From NCBI GenBank assembly GCA_009774055.1, contig VSNB01000067.1:1-13800 (forward strand): a DNA stretch of 13,800 bases, given 5' to 3'. Source of the DNA: Clostridiales bacterium. Its GTDB lineage: Bacteria; Bacillota; Clostridia; Oscillospirales; Oscillospiraceae. Below the pieces are notes generated by a model. That model was not told where the DNA came from, did no database searches, and saw only the letters and a program-made list of their open reading frames with translations. The first letter of the stretch is position 1. Each line of letters starts with the position of its first letter. A program made the position numbers and the translations under genes. This document shows positions 1 through 6,630 of the stretch, piece by piece.

Positions 1-105
1 CGCGGCCACTCGATGTGGCCGTGAACAATCTTAGTAGGCAAAAACGCGCTTGAACCTACGGTTCAAGACTCCCTAGATGATACACGGCCACATCGAGTGG
101 CCGCG
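1..105. repeat. 23-nt perfect inverted repeat, 1-23 and 83-105
   Basis: The first 23 bases are the exact reverse complement of 83-105. Each copy can also fold on itself: a 7-bp core CGGCCAC/GTGGCCG with a 5-nt loop, TCGAT in the first copy and ATCGA in the second. A third hairpin (114-151) has a different stem but again a TCGAT loop. The two copies could therefore form two local hairpins or one long helix spanning 1-105. The repeat may continue to the left of the window. Confidence 0.75.
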
Positions 106-530
106 TATCATCTGATTGTGCATGACCCCTCGATGGGGTCATTACACAATCGTGACGGGCAGGCGTGTGCGCGCCTTTGCCCTATACGGGGTATAAAGGA
201 CTGTGCGGTGCTGATTTGATAGGCGAAGCCTCCGAATTTCTGATCCTACGGGTATCTAATCTAGGGGCTTGGCGGTTGACCGACTCCGCCTTCCGGCCTG
301 TTAAAGGGGTAGAGTCTGCTAGGGGGACCTTCTAACGCAACTACCCCGGGAGATTCAGCGTGTATGACGGTAGGGTCTGCGTTTACATCCTCAAATAGAC
401 GCTTCGCCCAATACAAGGGAGCCGCCCGCTTCAGACCGGACGGACTCCAGTGGAAGCGCAAAACAAATAACCCCCGTAATGCGAAGGATTCTCAAGGGAC
501 GGAACGTCCCTTGAGGGTGCTTTTGCTTCT
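1..530 (+). ncRNA. Candidate large structured non-coding RNA (5' end outside window)
   Basis: No reading frame here has protein-like composition or a good ribosome binding site, yet stem-loops follow one another closely. Those I can pair by eye: 1-9/15-23; 49-56/60-67; 76-83 plus 85-91 with 97-103 plus 105-112; 114-120 plus 122-129 with 135-142 plus 145-151; 157-160/179-182 enclosing 162-165/172-175; 183-187/191-195; 221-224/228-231; 271-275/286-290; 306-312/341-347; 379-385/396-402, which competes with 400-405/453-458. The last hairpin (491-515) looks like a terminator, which is why I favour the plus strand. The size and multi-helix layout resemble the large bacterial RNA classes (OLE, GOLLD, ROOL), but I recognise no family signature. 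It shows none of the conserved sequences of RNase P RNA, tmRNA, SRP RNA or 6S RNA that I looked for. GC is clearly lower than in the neighbouring genes. Strand and exact ends are inference. Confidence 0.5.
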
Positions 531-533
531 TTT
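491..533 (+). terminator. Terminator-like hairpin closing the structured RNA
   Basis: A perfect 11-bp stem (491-501 with 505-515, loop GAA) is followed by a T-rich stretch containing TTTT at 521-524 and 530-533. The T-run begins five bases after the stem rather than directly, so this is a good but not ideal intrinsic terminator. It lies about 135 bases before the next promoter. Confidence 0.5.
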
Positions 534-656
534 CCCACAAGGGAAAAGAAGGCCCCGCCGCCGGCGAGGCGGTAAAAAAGTCCCACCCCGCAGGGGCGGT
601 ATGAAACATTCTTCGACGAAGAAAGAAGAAAAAAGCGGTGCGGCCCGCAGGGCCGC
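528..656. repeat. Cluster of five short hairpins between the RNA and the BlaI-type promoter
   Basis: Five unrelated hairpins stand in series: 528-536/541-549 (9 bp, loop ACAA), 555-559/568-572, 586-589/593-596 (loop GCA), 609-614/618-623 (loop GAC) and 640-646/650-656 (7 bp, loop GCA). Read on the minus strand, the last, the third and more loosely the second are each followed by a T-rich run (minus-strand T6 at 634-629 and 579-574), so they would work as intrinsic terminators for leftward transcription. No minus-strand gene immediately to the right needs them. No protein-coding potential is seen here. Confidence 0.55.
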
Positions 657-667
657 GGATTTTATGG

Positions 668-717
668 TTGACAAACGTCTACCTGCGTGCTATAGTATCG
701 GTAGACACATGTATACC
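668..717 (+). promoter_or_regulatory. Sigma-A-type promoter with overlapping dyad (probable BlaI-family operator)
   Basis: TTGACA (668-673), a 17-base spacer and TATAGT (691-696) form a near-consensus promoter. GTCTAC (677-682) and GTAGAC (701-706) are a perfect inverted repeat centred on the -10 box. Just downstream lies ACATGTATACC, carrying the TGTA core typical of BlaI/MecI boxes. A repressor bound here would cover the polymerase site, so autoregulation by the first gene is the natural reading. The site is visible; the binding protein is inferred. Confidence 0.75.
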
Positions 718-738
718 ATGTTGAGAAAGGAGCTGATT

Positions 739-1122
739 ATGGAAAAACAAATCAACCTCTCTGACAGCGAGTGGAAGCTGATGAACCGCCTCTGGGAGCG
801 GAGCCCCATGACCATCATGGAGCTGACCGCCGCCGCCCGGGAGGAAACGGGCTGGACCAAAAACACCGTTATTACCATGCTCTCCCGGCTGGAGGCCAAG
901 GGCGCGGTGCGCTGTGAGCAGGGGGACCGGGCCAAGCGCTATTACCCCCTCCTGGCGCAAAAGGACGCGGCCCGGGCGGAGACGGAGAGCTTCCTGGGTA
1001 AGGTCTACGGCGGAAGCCTGGGGCTGATGATGAGCGCTATGGCGGAGAGCCGAGGCCTGTCCCGGGAGGACATTGCGGAGCTGTCCGCTATCCTGGAAAA
1101 GGCGGGAGGCGGGGCGAACTGA
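739..1122 (+). CDS. BlaI/MecI/CopY-family transcriptional repressor
   Basis: This 127-residue protein is the usual size for the family. The N-terminal 75 residues fit the winged-helix domain: a helix with LSDSEWKLMNRLWE, then TIMELTAAAREETGWTKNTVITMLSRLEAKGAV, the recognition helix and wing typical of BlaI and MecI. The C-terminal part (about 76-127) is helical and should form the dimerisation region that the partner protease inactivates. The start is the ATG at 739, preceded by GAAAGGAG at 724-731; the open frame extends upstream to 364, but that stretch is the hairpin cluster and lies upstream of the promoter. The gene overlaps the M56 protease gene by four bases, so the pair forms a two-gene signalling operon. 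No beta-lactamase or other target gene is adjacent, so the regulated genes are unknown, except probably the operon itself. Confidence 0.9.
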   Translation: MEKQINLSDSEWKLMNRLWERSPMTIMELTAAAREETGWTKNTVITMLSRLEAKGAVRCEQGDRAKRYYPLLAQKDAARAETESFLGKVYGGSLGLMMSAMAESRGLSREDIAELSAILEKAGGGAN

Positions 1123-3479
1123 AGGAGATTCTCATTACCTCCTCGGCGCTGATCCTGGCGCTGCTGCTCCTGCGGCTGGTATTCCGGAAAAGGATCTCCC
1201 GGCGGGTGCAGTACGCCCTGTGGGCGCTGGTATTGGCGCGGCTGCTGGTCCCGGTGAATCTCCCGGCGGCGGATTTCAGCGTGCTCACTGCCGCCGCGCC
1301 GGTCATAGGCGCGGAAGAGGACCAAACCCTCTACCTCCAGCCCGTGCTGCAGACGATCTCGGCCCCGGAGGACGCCTCCCCCCTGCTTGCTGCGCCGTCT
1401 GACGCCCGGTTCGCCGCGATGGGGCCGCCCTCCTCAGACAATACCCGCACCGTCACCGATGAAAACCAGGTGACCCGCCAGACCAAATACCGGCGGCAGA
1501 TCGATCTGGGGGCTATCCTCCGGCCCATCTGGTACGGCGGCATGGGGTGCATGGCCCTGTGGCTGATCGTGTCCAACCTGCGGTTCTGGCGGATGCTGCG
1601 GCGCAGGCGGCTCCCCCTGGAGCTGGAGGGCTGCAGGCGCCCGGCGTATCTGGTGGAGGAGGGACTGGTGTCCCCGTGCCTCTTCGGGCTGTTCCGGCCC
1701 GCCGTCTACCTGACTCCCGCCGCCCTGGAGGATCAGGAGGGTCTGCTCCACGTGCTGGCCCACGAGGAGGCCCACGCACGGCAGGGGGACCCCCTGTGGG
1801 CCCTGCTCCGGGGCGTGTGTTTGGCCGTATACTGGTTCGACCCCCTGGTACGGCTGGCGGCCCGGGCGGCCAAGGAGGACTGCGAGCTCTCCTGTGACGA
1901 GCTGGCCCTGCGCGCGCTGGGGGAGGAGGAGCGGGTCCCTTACGGGCGGACCCTGCTGCGGCTGATTCCCGTGAAGGGAAGCGCCCGGGACGCGCTGCTG
2001 ACGGCGACCACCATGACCTCCGACAAGAGGCGGCTGAAGGAGCGGATTGCCCGCATTGCGGAGGGCCGCAAAATGAAGCGCGCCGCCCTCCTGGCCGCTC
2101 TGACGGCAGCGGCGGTTGTGTGCGCGGTAACCTTCACCGGGTGCGTGACGGCGGAGCCGTCCGTCCGGCCGGACGCTCCCGCCGCGCCCGAGGCAGACGC
2201 CCCGGAGCCGCCTGCGCCGTCCGACGCTTCCCCGCCTCCGGCGGACACGGAGGGCGGCCCTCCGGAGGAAGAGCCGGCGCTGACCATCCCCCTGTCGGAC
2301 CTGATGCCCTATGAACCGATTCCGGTGGAGGTCCTTCCGGCGGAGACGCCGTCCCCAGGACACCACGGAGAGAAGCATCACCAGGAGGCGGACGACCGCC
2401 ACAGGCTCGGCGGAGGATGTCATACCACGGACCGCTGCGGAACCTTCGCGTGGAGCTGTGGAGGGAATGTCTACGTGTCTTCCCACGACCTCCTGATGAG
2501 CTCCTACCCCAGCGACTACTTTCTGTGCTTTCCGGAGCAGGAGTACCAGGAGGAGGAATTTACCGGCCTGTTCGGATACGATGGGGTGCGGATCAGCTAC
2601 CACGGCGATCTCAATTCCTATGAATACGGCCCGATCAACGACTATTACGTTTTTGAAGAGAGAGAATCCGGCACGGCAGTCTATCTTCTGGCACGGGTGT
2701 ATGGAACCCCGCAGATGACCGACCTGGACGGCGACGGCGTCATGGAACTGGTGTCCGGCGACTTTGGATGGGGACTGGTGTTCCAGCGGGACGGCCTGCT
2801 CTACAATGTAGATATCGGCAGCCTGCTGCAGGAGCACTGGCCGGAGGCGAGCTATGTGGAGCCCTATGGCTGGGACGCCGGAGGGCGGTATCTGATCTTC
2901 CTGGGCCTTGTCCCGGACAGAGAGAGCCCGGAGCTTCAGGTCACCGCATGGCGGCGGGCGTTCTTTGACGGCGAAAACCTGCTGGTATACGGCCGGCGGA
3001 GGGACGCCGCCCGTCATATGGCCCTGGAGCTGCAGGCCCCCGCCGCAGTGCTGGACGCCGCCAGGGAGGTGGTCCGGGCGGAGTTTGAGGCCCGCCGGGC
3101 CGATGCCGGCGCGGAGGACGGCCCGGCGTGGGACGACTACTGCGTTACGGACCTGCGTCCGGCGTACCCCGCCGAGGGGGACCTGCTGCCGGAGGGGCTG
3201 GATATAGCGGTCTATCGGCTCGGCTATGAGTTCCACACCTCCGCCCCGGAACAGGTGGTTCTCGCCGGAGGAATCTACGTGGACGAGGACGGCTGGGCGG
3301 GCGGCTTCGGGGCAGACGGTCCCGGGTACCTGCTCTTCCGGCGGCTGGAGGACGGAACCTGCGTCTACCTGGACAGCATGGGCTGTGAAGCCGGTCCCGG
3401 CTCTCCGGCCTTTGCGCGGCGGGCCAACGAGATCCTGGCGGCGCATGATCTGCCGCAGATTCCCGTTCCAGCGGTATAA
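1119..3479 (+). CDS. BlaR1-type M56 membrane metalloprotease with unfamiliar extracellular domain
   Basis: Predicted 786-residue sensor protease. Reading back from the first ATG (1206), the frame continues into sequence that looks like a genuine BlaR1-type N-terminus (KEILITSSALILALLLLR, then a second helix VQYALWALVLARLLVP). The frame has no ATG, GTG or TTG before the overlap with the repressor gene, so CTG at 1119, with GGAGG at 1105-1109, is the best start. The zinc site is HEEAH (215-219) plus ELSCDEL (E256, D260), as in peptidase family M56. A third helix lies near 137-157 and a last one near 322-342, ending in CAVTFTGC. A Pro/Ala/Glu-rich linker (about 343-400) follows, then an outer domain of about 380 residues with a DLDGDG motif at 535-540, like calcium-binding FG-GAP/VCBS repeats. 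No penicillin-binding SxxK transpeptidase domain was recognised. The signal sensed is unknown. Confidence 0.85.
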   Translation: MKEILITSSALILALLLLRLVFRKRISRRVQYALWALVLARLLVPVNLPAADFSVLTAAAPVIGAEEDQTLYLQPVLQTISAPEDASPLLAAPSDARFAAMGPPSSDNTRTVTDENQVTRQTKYRRQIDLGAILRPIWYGGMGCMALWLIVSNLRFWRMLRRRRLPLELEGCRRPAYLVEEGLVSPCLFGLFRPAVYLTPAALEDQEGLLHVLAHEEAHARQGDPLWALLRGVCLAVYWFDPLVRLAARAAKEDCELSCDELALRALGEEERVPYGRTLLRLIPVKGSARDALLTATTMTSDKRRLKERIARIAEGRKMKRAALLAALTAAAVVCAVTFTGCVTAEPSVRPDAPAAPEADAPEPPAPSDASPPPADTEGGPPEEEPALTIPLSDLMPYEPIPVEVLPAETPSPGHHGEKHHQEADDRHRLGGGCHTTDRCGTFAWSCGGNVYVSSHDLLMSSYPSDYFLCFPEQEYQEEEFTGLFGYDGVRISYHGDLNSYEYGPINDYYVFEERESGTAVYLLARVYGTPQMTDLDGDGVMELVSGDFGWGLVFQRDGLLYNVDIGSLLQEHWPEASYVEPYGWDAGGRYLIFLGLVPDRESPELQVTAWRRAFFDGENLLVYGRRRDAARHMALELQAPAAVLDAAREVVRAEFEARRADAGAEDGPAWDDYCVTDLRPAYPAEGDLLPEGLDIAVYRLGYEFHTSAPEQVVLAGGIYVDEDGWAGGFGADGPGYLLFRRLEDGTCVYLDSMGCEAGPGSPAFARRANEILAAHDLPQIPVPAV

Positions 3480-3505
3480 AGGCCGTCCCGGCTTCCCGGA
3501 ACGGC
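3480..3505. terminator. Intrinsic terminator between convergent genes
   Basis: GGCCGTCCCGG pairs with CCGGAACGGCC across a CTTC loop: 11 positions with one mismatch. It sits between the stop codons of the convergent protease and solute-binding lipoprotein genes. Minus-strand transcripts would meet TTTAT after the hairpin, while plus-strand transcripts meet a weaker T-tract, so it probably serves mainly the minus-strand gene. Confidence 0.6.
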
Positions 3506-3515
3506 CCTCCCTGGG

Positions 3516-5822
3516 CTATTGATTTTCGCTGAGGTACAGCGACGCCCGGTTCTGAATCAGCCGGACTGTGTCCGCCAGGGACTTGTCCCCGGCGAAGTAG
3601 GCCCCGGCCCCCTCCCGAACGATGGACAGCAGCTTCTCATCCGGGTCGTAGACCTGGTCCACGGCATCGTACAGGGCTGTGAACTGCTCCAGCTCCTCCC
3701 GGGAGGGCTTCCGGCCGGGGATGGTCAGGCTGTCGTCCGGCAGAATCAGGAAGGAGGAGGACGCGCCGGCGGGCTGTCCGTTCTCATCCAGCTCGGGGGC
3801 GGCGGCCTGGGCCATCATCCGGTCGAAGTCCGCCCGGTTGATGGGGTAGGCGCTGCCGAAATAGGTCCCGGTGGGGTACTGGGGCAGAAACGTCTCCCGG
3901 ACGAAGGTCCAGGCCGCCTCCTTGTTCCGGCAGGCCGCCGTCATGGACACCCCGTCCCCCAGGCGGAAGCAGCTGCCCGCGCCGCCATCCTCCCGGGGAT
4001 AGCCCACGAAGCTGCACTTTCCGCTGAAAGCGGTGGGGTACAGGATAAACTCCCACTCCAGGGTCCCCAGCTCCGCCGGCAGCAGCAGCTGCCGTCCCTC
4101 CTGGGTCCGGGTATACGGGCTCTCCCCGTCCTCCGGCGCGGGACACGCGGCGCAGAATTCCAGCAGGGCCCGGAATGCCTCGCCGTCAAAGGACGCCGCG
4201 CCCGCATCCCGGTCCACGAAGCTGTCCAGCATCATGGGCAGCAGCAGTTCCAGCGTCTCCTCCCGGCCGGCGCCGAGGGCTGTGCCACCCTCCGGCATGG
4301 CCTTCATAGCCTCCGCCAGGTCCGCCAGGGTCCAGCGCAGCCGGTCCCCCACCAGTTCGGGACGCCCGGCGGCGGTGAGGATGGTGAAGGAGGGGAATGC
4401 CTGGTACAGCTTCCCGTCCTGCGCCGCCGCCTCCGCCACCCGCTCCATCAGGGCCTCCGGCCCCAGGTCCGGGTCGCTCCGGATGTAGGGCAGCAGGTCC
4501 TCCAGGAGCCCCCGGCGTCCGTACTGCCGGACGGGCAGGCCGGCGGTGTCCAGCAGGTCCGGCACATTCCCCGCCAGGATCTCCGTATGCAGCCGGGTCA
4601 GCCCCGCCGTCCGGTCCCCGGCGGTGTTCAGCTCGGAGTAGTCCCGGACCTCCACCCGGCAGTCCGGATGGGCCTTGTTGAACGCCACAATGGCCGACCG
4701 GACCTCCCGGCGCAGGCCCAAGGTGGCGTAGGATACCGTGGATTTCTCCGGCAGGGAGGCCGGGTCCGTGGGGGTCAGCACCACCGTCTCCGCGCCGCTC
4801 TCCTCGACCACGGCGGCCAGGCGGCCGTCCTCCAGGACGGAGAGAGCCAGGAGGCTGTCGCTGTTGATATCCACGTCCGTCCAGGACAGGAGCCGGTCCA
4901 GCCGCTGTTCCCCGGTCCGGTACCCGTACAGGGCGTCCCCGCTGCTGCAGAAAAACAGGAATTCCCCGCCTCCGGACCAGACCCCGCCGCAGTTTATGGG
5001 GAGGAGATAGGAATCCCCCCAGGCCCCGGCCTCCAGGTCGATGGACAGCAGGGTGTCCCCCGTACCGCCGGGGTCCCCGCTCCCGGCGCACCGCACCGCC
5101 GCCCGGCCGTCCGACAGCAGGATCAGGGGGTTCCATTCCCCCGGGACCCTGCCGGTCAGGCCCCTGCCGTCCAGGGTAAGCGGCGGGCGTTCCCCGCCGT
5201 CGAAGATCAGCGCCCGGTCCCCGGCGGCCACGTACAGGCGGCCCTCCTGGTCTGCCAAGGTCCCGGTGATTTCGTCCGCGGAAAGCTCCGCCGGCAGCGC
5301 GCCCAGGTCGATGCGCTCCAGCTCCCTGCCCTGCCGGTCAAAGCGCTGAAGGATGTGGCGGGAGGGCTGGTCGTTCCACGGGGTGGCGGAGGTGGACAGC
5401 CAGACCGTCCCCTCTCCCCCGGGAAAACAGCCCATGGAGAATACGGAGCCCTCCGCTCCCTCCAGGAACTCCTCGGGGTAGTAGTCCGCCGACCGCGTAT
5501 AGGGGCCGCCCTCCGTTCCGCCCTGGAACAGGGCCGCGCTGGGGATCTGGTAGGTATAGGGTTCCCCGGTTTCTGGGTTGATCTCTTCCACCTCCCGGCT
5601 CACCGCTCCCGCCAGGCAGACCGTTCCGCCGCTGATGCAGGCGGACTGCACGTAGTCGGCCCCGGTTTCCGCCCTGGCGAATTCCGGTACGTAGACCCTG
5701 CCGCTGAGCGTTTCCGGCGGTCCGGGCTCCGGCGCATCCTCCGGCGTCCCGGCGCAGGCGGCGAGGCACAGCAGCAGGCACAGGGCCCCGGGCGCAAGCA
5801 GGTTCCGCAAAAATTTTTTCAT
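3516..5822 (-). CDS. Lipoprotein: propeller-like N-terminal half fused to extracellular solute-binding domain
   Basis: This 768-residue protein starts with a lipoprotein signal (MKKFLRNLLAPG, hydrophobic stretch, lipobox LAAC with the modified Cys at 23). Residues about 40-360 contain repeated short beta-type segments such as GGTVCLAG, GEGTVWLS, EGRLYVAAG, DGRAAVRC and DGRLAAVV, suggesting a beta-propeller. From about 365 to the end it looks like an ABC-type sugar-binding protein: FNKAHPDCRVEVRDYSE, then NVPDLLDTAGLPV, GKLYQAFPSF, and KEAAWTFVRETF near the C-terminus. Usual solute-binding proteins have about 400-450 residues, so the N-terminal half is an addition. The start is ATG with AAGGAGG (5831-5837) eight bases away. 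No permease or ATPase gene is adjacent, so it either serves a transporter encoded elsewhere or acts as a surface sensor. Substrate unknown; the fold assignment of the N-terminal half is inference. Confidence 0.8.
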   Translation of the reverse strand: MKKFLRNLLAPGALCLLLCLAACAGTPEDAPEPGPPETLSGRVYVPEFARAETGADYVQSACISGGTVCLAGAVSREVEEINPETGEPYTYQIPSAALFQGGTEGGPYTRSADYYPEEFLEGAEGSVFSMGCFPGGEGTVWLSTSATPWNDQPSRHILQRFDRQGRELERIDLGALPAELSADEITGTLADQEGRLYVAAGDRALIFDGGERPPLTLDGRGLTGRVPGEWNPLILLSDGRAAVRCAGSGDPGGTGDTLLSIDLEAGAWGDSYLLPINCGGVWSGGGEFLFFCSSGDALYGYRTGEQRLDRLLSWTDVDINSDSLLALSVLEDGRLAAVVEESGAETVVLTPTDPASLPEKSTVSYATLGLRREVRSAIVAFNKAHPDCRVEVRDYSELNTAGDRTAGLTRLHTEILAGNVPDLLDTAGLPVRQYGRRGLLEDLLPYIRSDPDLGPEALMERVAEAAAQDGKLYQAFPSFTILTAAGRPELVGDRLRWTLADLAEAMKAMPEGGTALGAGREETLELLLPMMLDSFVDRDAGAASFDGEAFRALLEFCAACPAPEDGESPYTRTQEGRQLLLPAELGTLEWEFILYPTAFSGKCSFVGYPREDGGAGSCFRLGDGVSMTAACRNKEAAWTFVRETFLPQYPTGTYFGSAYPINRADFDRMMAQAAAPELDENGQPAGASSSFLILPDDSLTIPGRKPSREELEQFTALYDAVDQVYDPDEKLLSIVREGAGAYFAGDKSLADTVRLIQNRASLYLSENQ

Positions 5823-5919
5823 TGCGTCGTCCTCCTTCTATGGACATTTTCCGGATTCTGTGGTAAATATAGGAGGGCGGTGTATAGCGCTTTTATCCGA
5901 TCTGTGTGCATCCCGCATC

Positions 5920-5966
5920 ATTTCTTACGATTATTTCTTAAGTTTATCATTTGCCCGAATGGGCAA
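5920..5966. promoter_or_regulatory. Direct repeat and dyad upstream of the Cys/His-rich secreted protein
   Basis: ATTTCTTA occurs twice (5920-5927 and 5933-5940), 13 bases apart start to start, close to the spacing of tandem activator sites. Ten bases on, TTGCCC/GGGCAA form a perfect 6-bp dyad around GAAT (5951-5966), just before the ribosome binding site. I found no convincing -35/-10 pair for either divergent gene. Regulatory role is inferred from position. Confidence 0.35.
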
Positions 5967-5989
5967 GATCAGTAAAGGAGGGATTTCCC

Positions 5990-6481
5990 ATGAACAAATC
6001 TGTTCAAAAGAGGGTTCTGGCCCTCGTCCTCGCCTGCGCGGCGGCGTTGGCCCTGATGGTTCCCGCCCTGGCCCACGGCCACCACGGCGGCGGCCGGCGG
6101 CGTCAGACCCAGGTGACCGTATGCAGTCTGAAGGGCTGCGAGACGCTGGGGCGGCATGTCCACAACGGCGTGACCTACTGCGGCTACAGCCACGAGTCCG
6201 GCTACTGCGACGGCATGTGCCTGGCGCTGTGCGACGTAGAGGACTGCGATATTGCCGGGCGGCACGCCCATGACGGCGTCACGTACTGCGGCAGCTGCCA
6301 CGAGGACGGCTTCTGCAACGGCCGGTGCCTGACCCTGTGCCCGGTGGAGGGCTGCACCACCGCCGGACGGCACAGCCACAGCGGCATGACCTACTGCGGC
6401 AACCACCACGCGGACGGCTACTGTGAAGGAACCTGCGCTGCGGGCTATACCTATGGCCGGCGCGGCGGCTGCTGCCACTGA
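5990..6481 (+). CDS. Secreted Cys/His-rich protein with three 36-residue repeats
   Basis: This 163-residue protein begins with a clear signal peptide (MNKSVQKRVLALVLACAAALA onward), likely cleaved after PALA at residue 28. A HGHHGGGRRR segment follows, then three repeats of exactly 36 residues starting at Cys45, Cys81 and Cys117. Each has the pattern C-x4-C-x4-GRHxH-x-G-x-T-YCG-x2-H-x2-G-Y/F-C-x-G-x-C. Invariant positions are Cys 45/81/117, 50/86/122, 64/100/136, 73/109/145 and 77/113/149, and His 56/92/128, 58/94/130 and 68/104/140. Repeat 2 has an extra Cys at 103. The spacing suggests metal binding or a disulfide-rich fold outside the cell. Start choice: ATG at 5990 with AAAGGAGGG just upstream; an in-frame GTG/ATG extension to 5951 would cross the dyad. 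The family is unknown to me. It diverges from the solute-binding lipoprotein and may be expressed with it. Confidence 0.8.
   Translation: MNKSVQKRVLALVLACAAALALMVPALAHGHHGGGRRRQTQVTVCSLKGCETLGRHVHNGVTYCGYSHESGYCDGMCLALCDVEDCDIAGRHAHDGVTYCGSCHEDGFCNGRCLTLCPVEGCTTAGRHSHSGMTYCGNHHADGYCEGTCAAGYTYGRRGGCCH
6122..6436 (+). repeat. Three tandem 108-bp coding repeats
   Basis: Units run 6122-6229, 6230-6337 and 6338-6436 (last one shortened at its end). Every Cys and His of the motif stays in register with no insertion or deletion, while the other positions have diverged. This indicates duplication followed by selection on the Cys/His framework. Confidence 0.8.
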
Positions 6482-6544
6482 GGCAGGCGTATCAGGAGGG
6501 CCCCGATTGTCATGATTTAGAATCCGCGGCCGCCTCGGGGGTGC

Positions 6545-6595
6545 AAAAAAAATTCTTGGCTAAGCTCTGCGCCACCATTATCTGCCTGCGGCAGA
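6545..6595 (-). terminator. Probable terminator of the proBA operon
   Basis: On the minus strand, downstream of the proA stop, a 6-bp hairpin (6590-6595 with 6581-6586) is followed by a weak stem TGGC/GCCA (6574-6571 with 6560-6557) and then a run of eight T (6552-6545). The T-run is strong and the stem just before it is short, so confidence is moderate. The rest of 6482-6630 has no visible gene. Confidence 0.45.
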
Positions 6596-6630
6596 CAATT
6601 CGACGCTCGCTCCGCGCCTATCCCCGTGTC

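Noticed and set aside
245..261. Resemblance to 16S rRNA (reverse complement contains GATTAGATACCC)
   Set aside because: The match covers only about 12 bases; the surrounding sequence does not follow 16S on either side, so it is treated as chance.
364..738. N-terminal extension of the BlaI-type repressor
   Set aside because: The extension lies upstream of the promoter at 668-696 and runs through RNA-like hairpins; the ATG at 739 gives the normal family length.
1434..3446. 670-residue open frame on the minus strand
   Set aside because: It is antisense to the M56 protease gene, with Gln/Arg/Gly-rich shadow composition and no start signal.
3519..5975. 818-residue open frame on the plus strand
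   Set aside because: It is antisense to the whole solute-binding lipoprotein gene. Long opposite frames are expected in GC-rich coding DNA; its product has no domain or plausible composition and no ribosome binding site.
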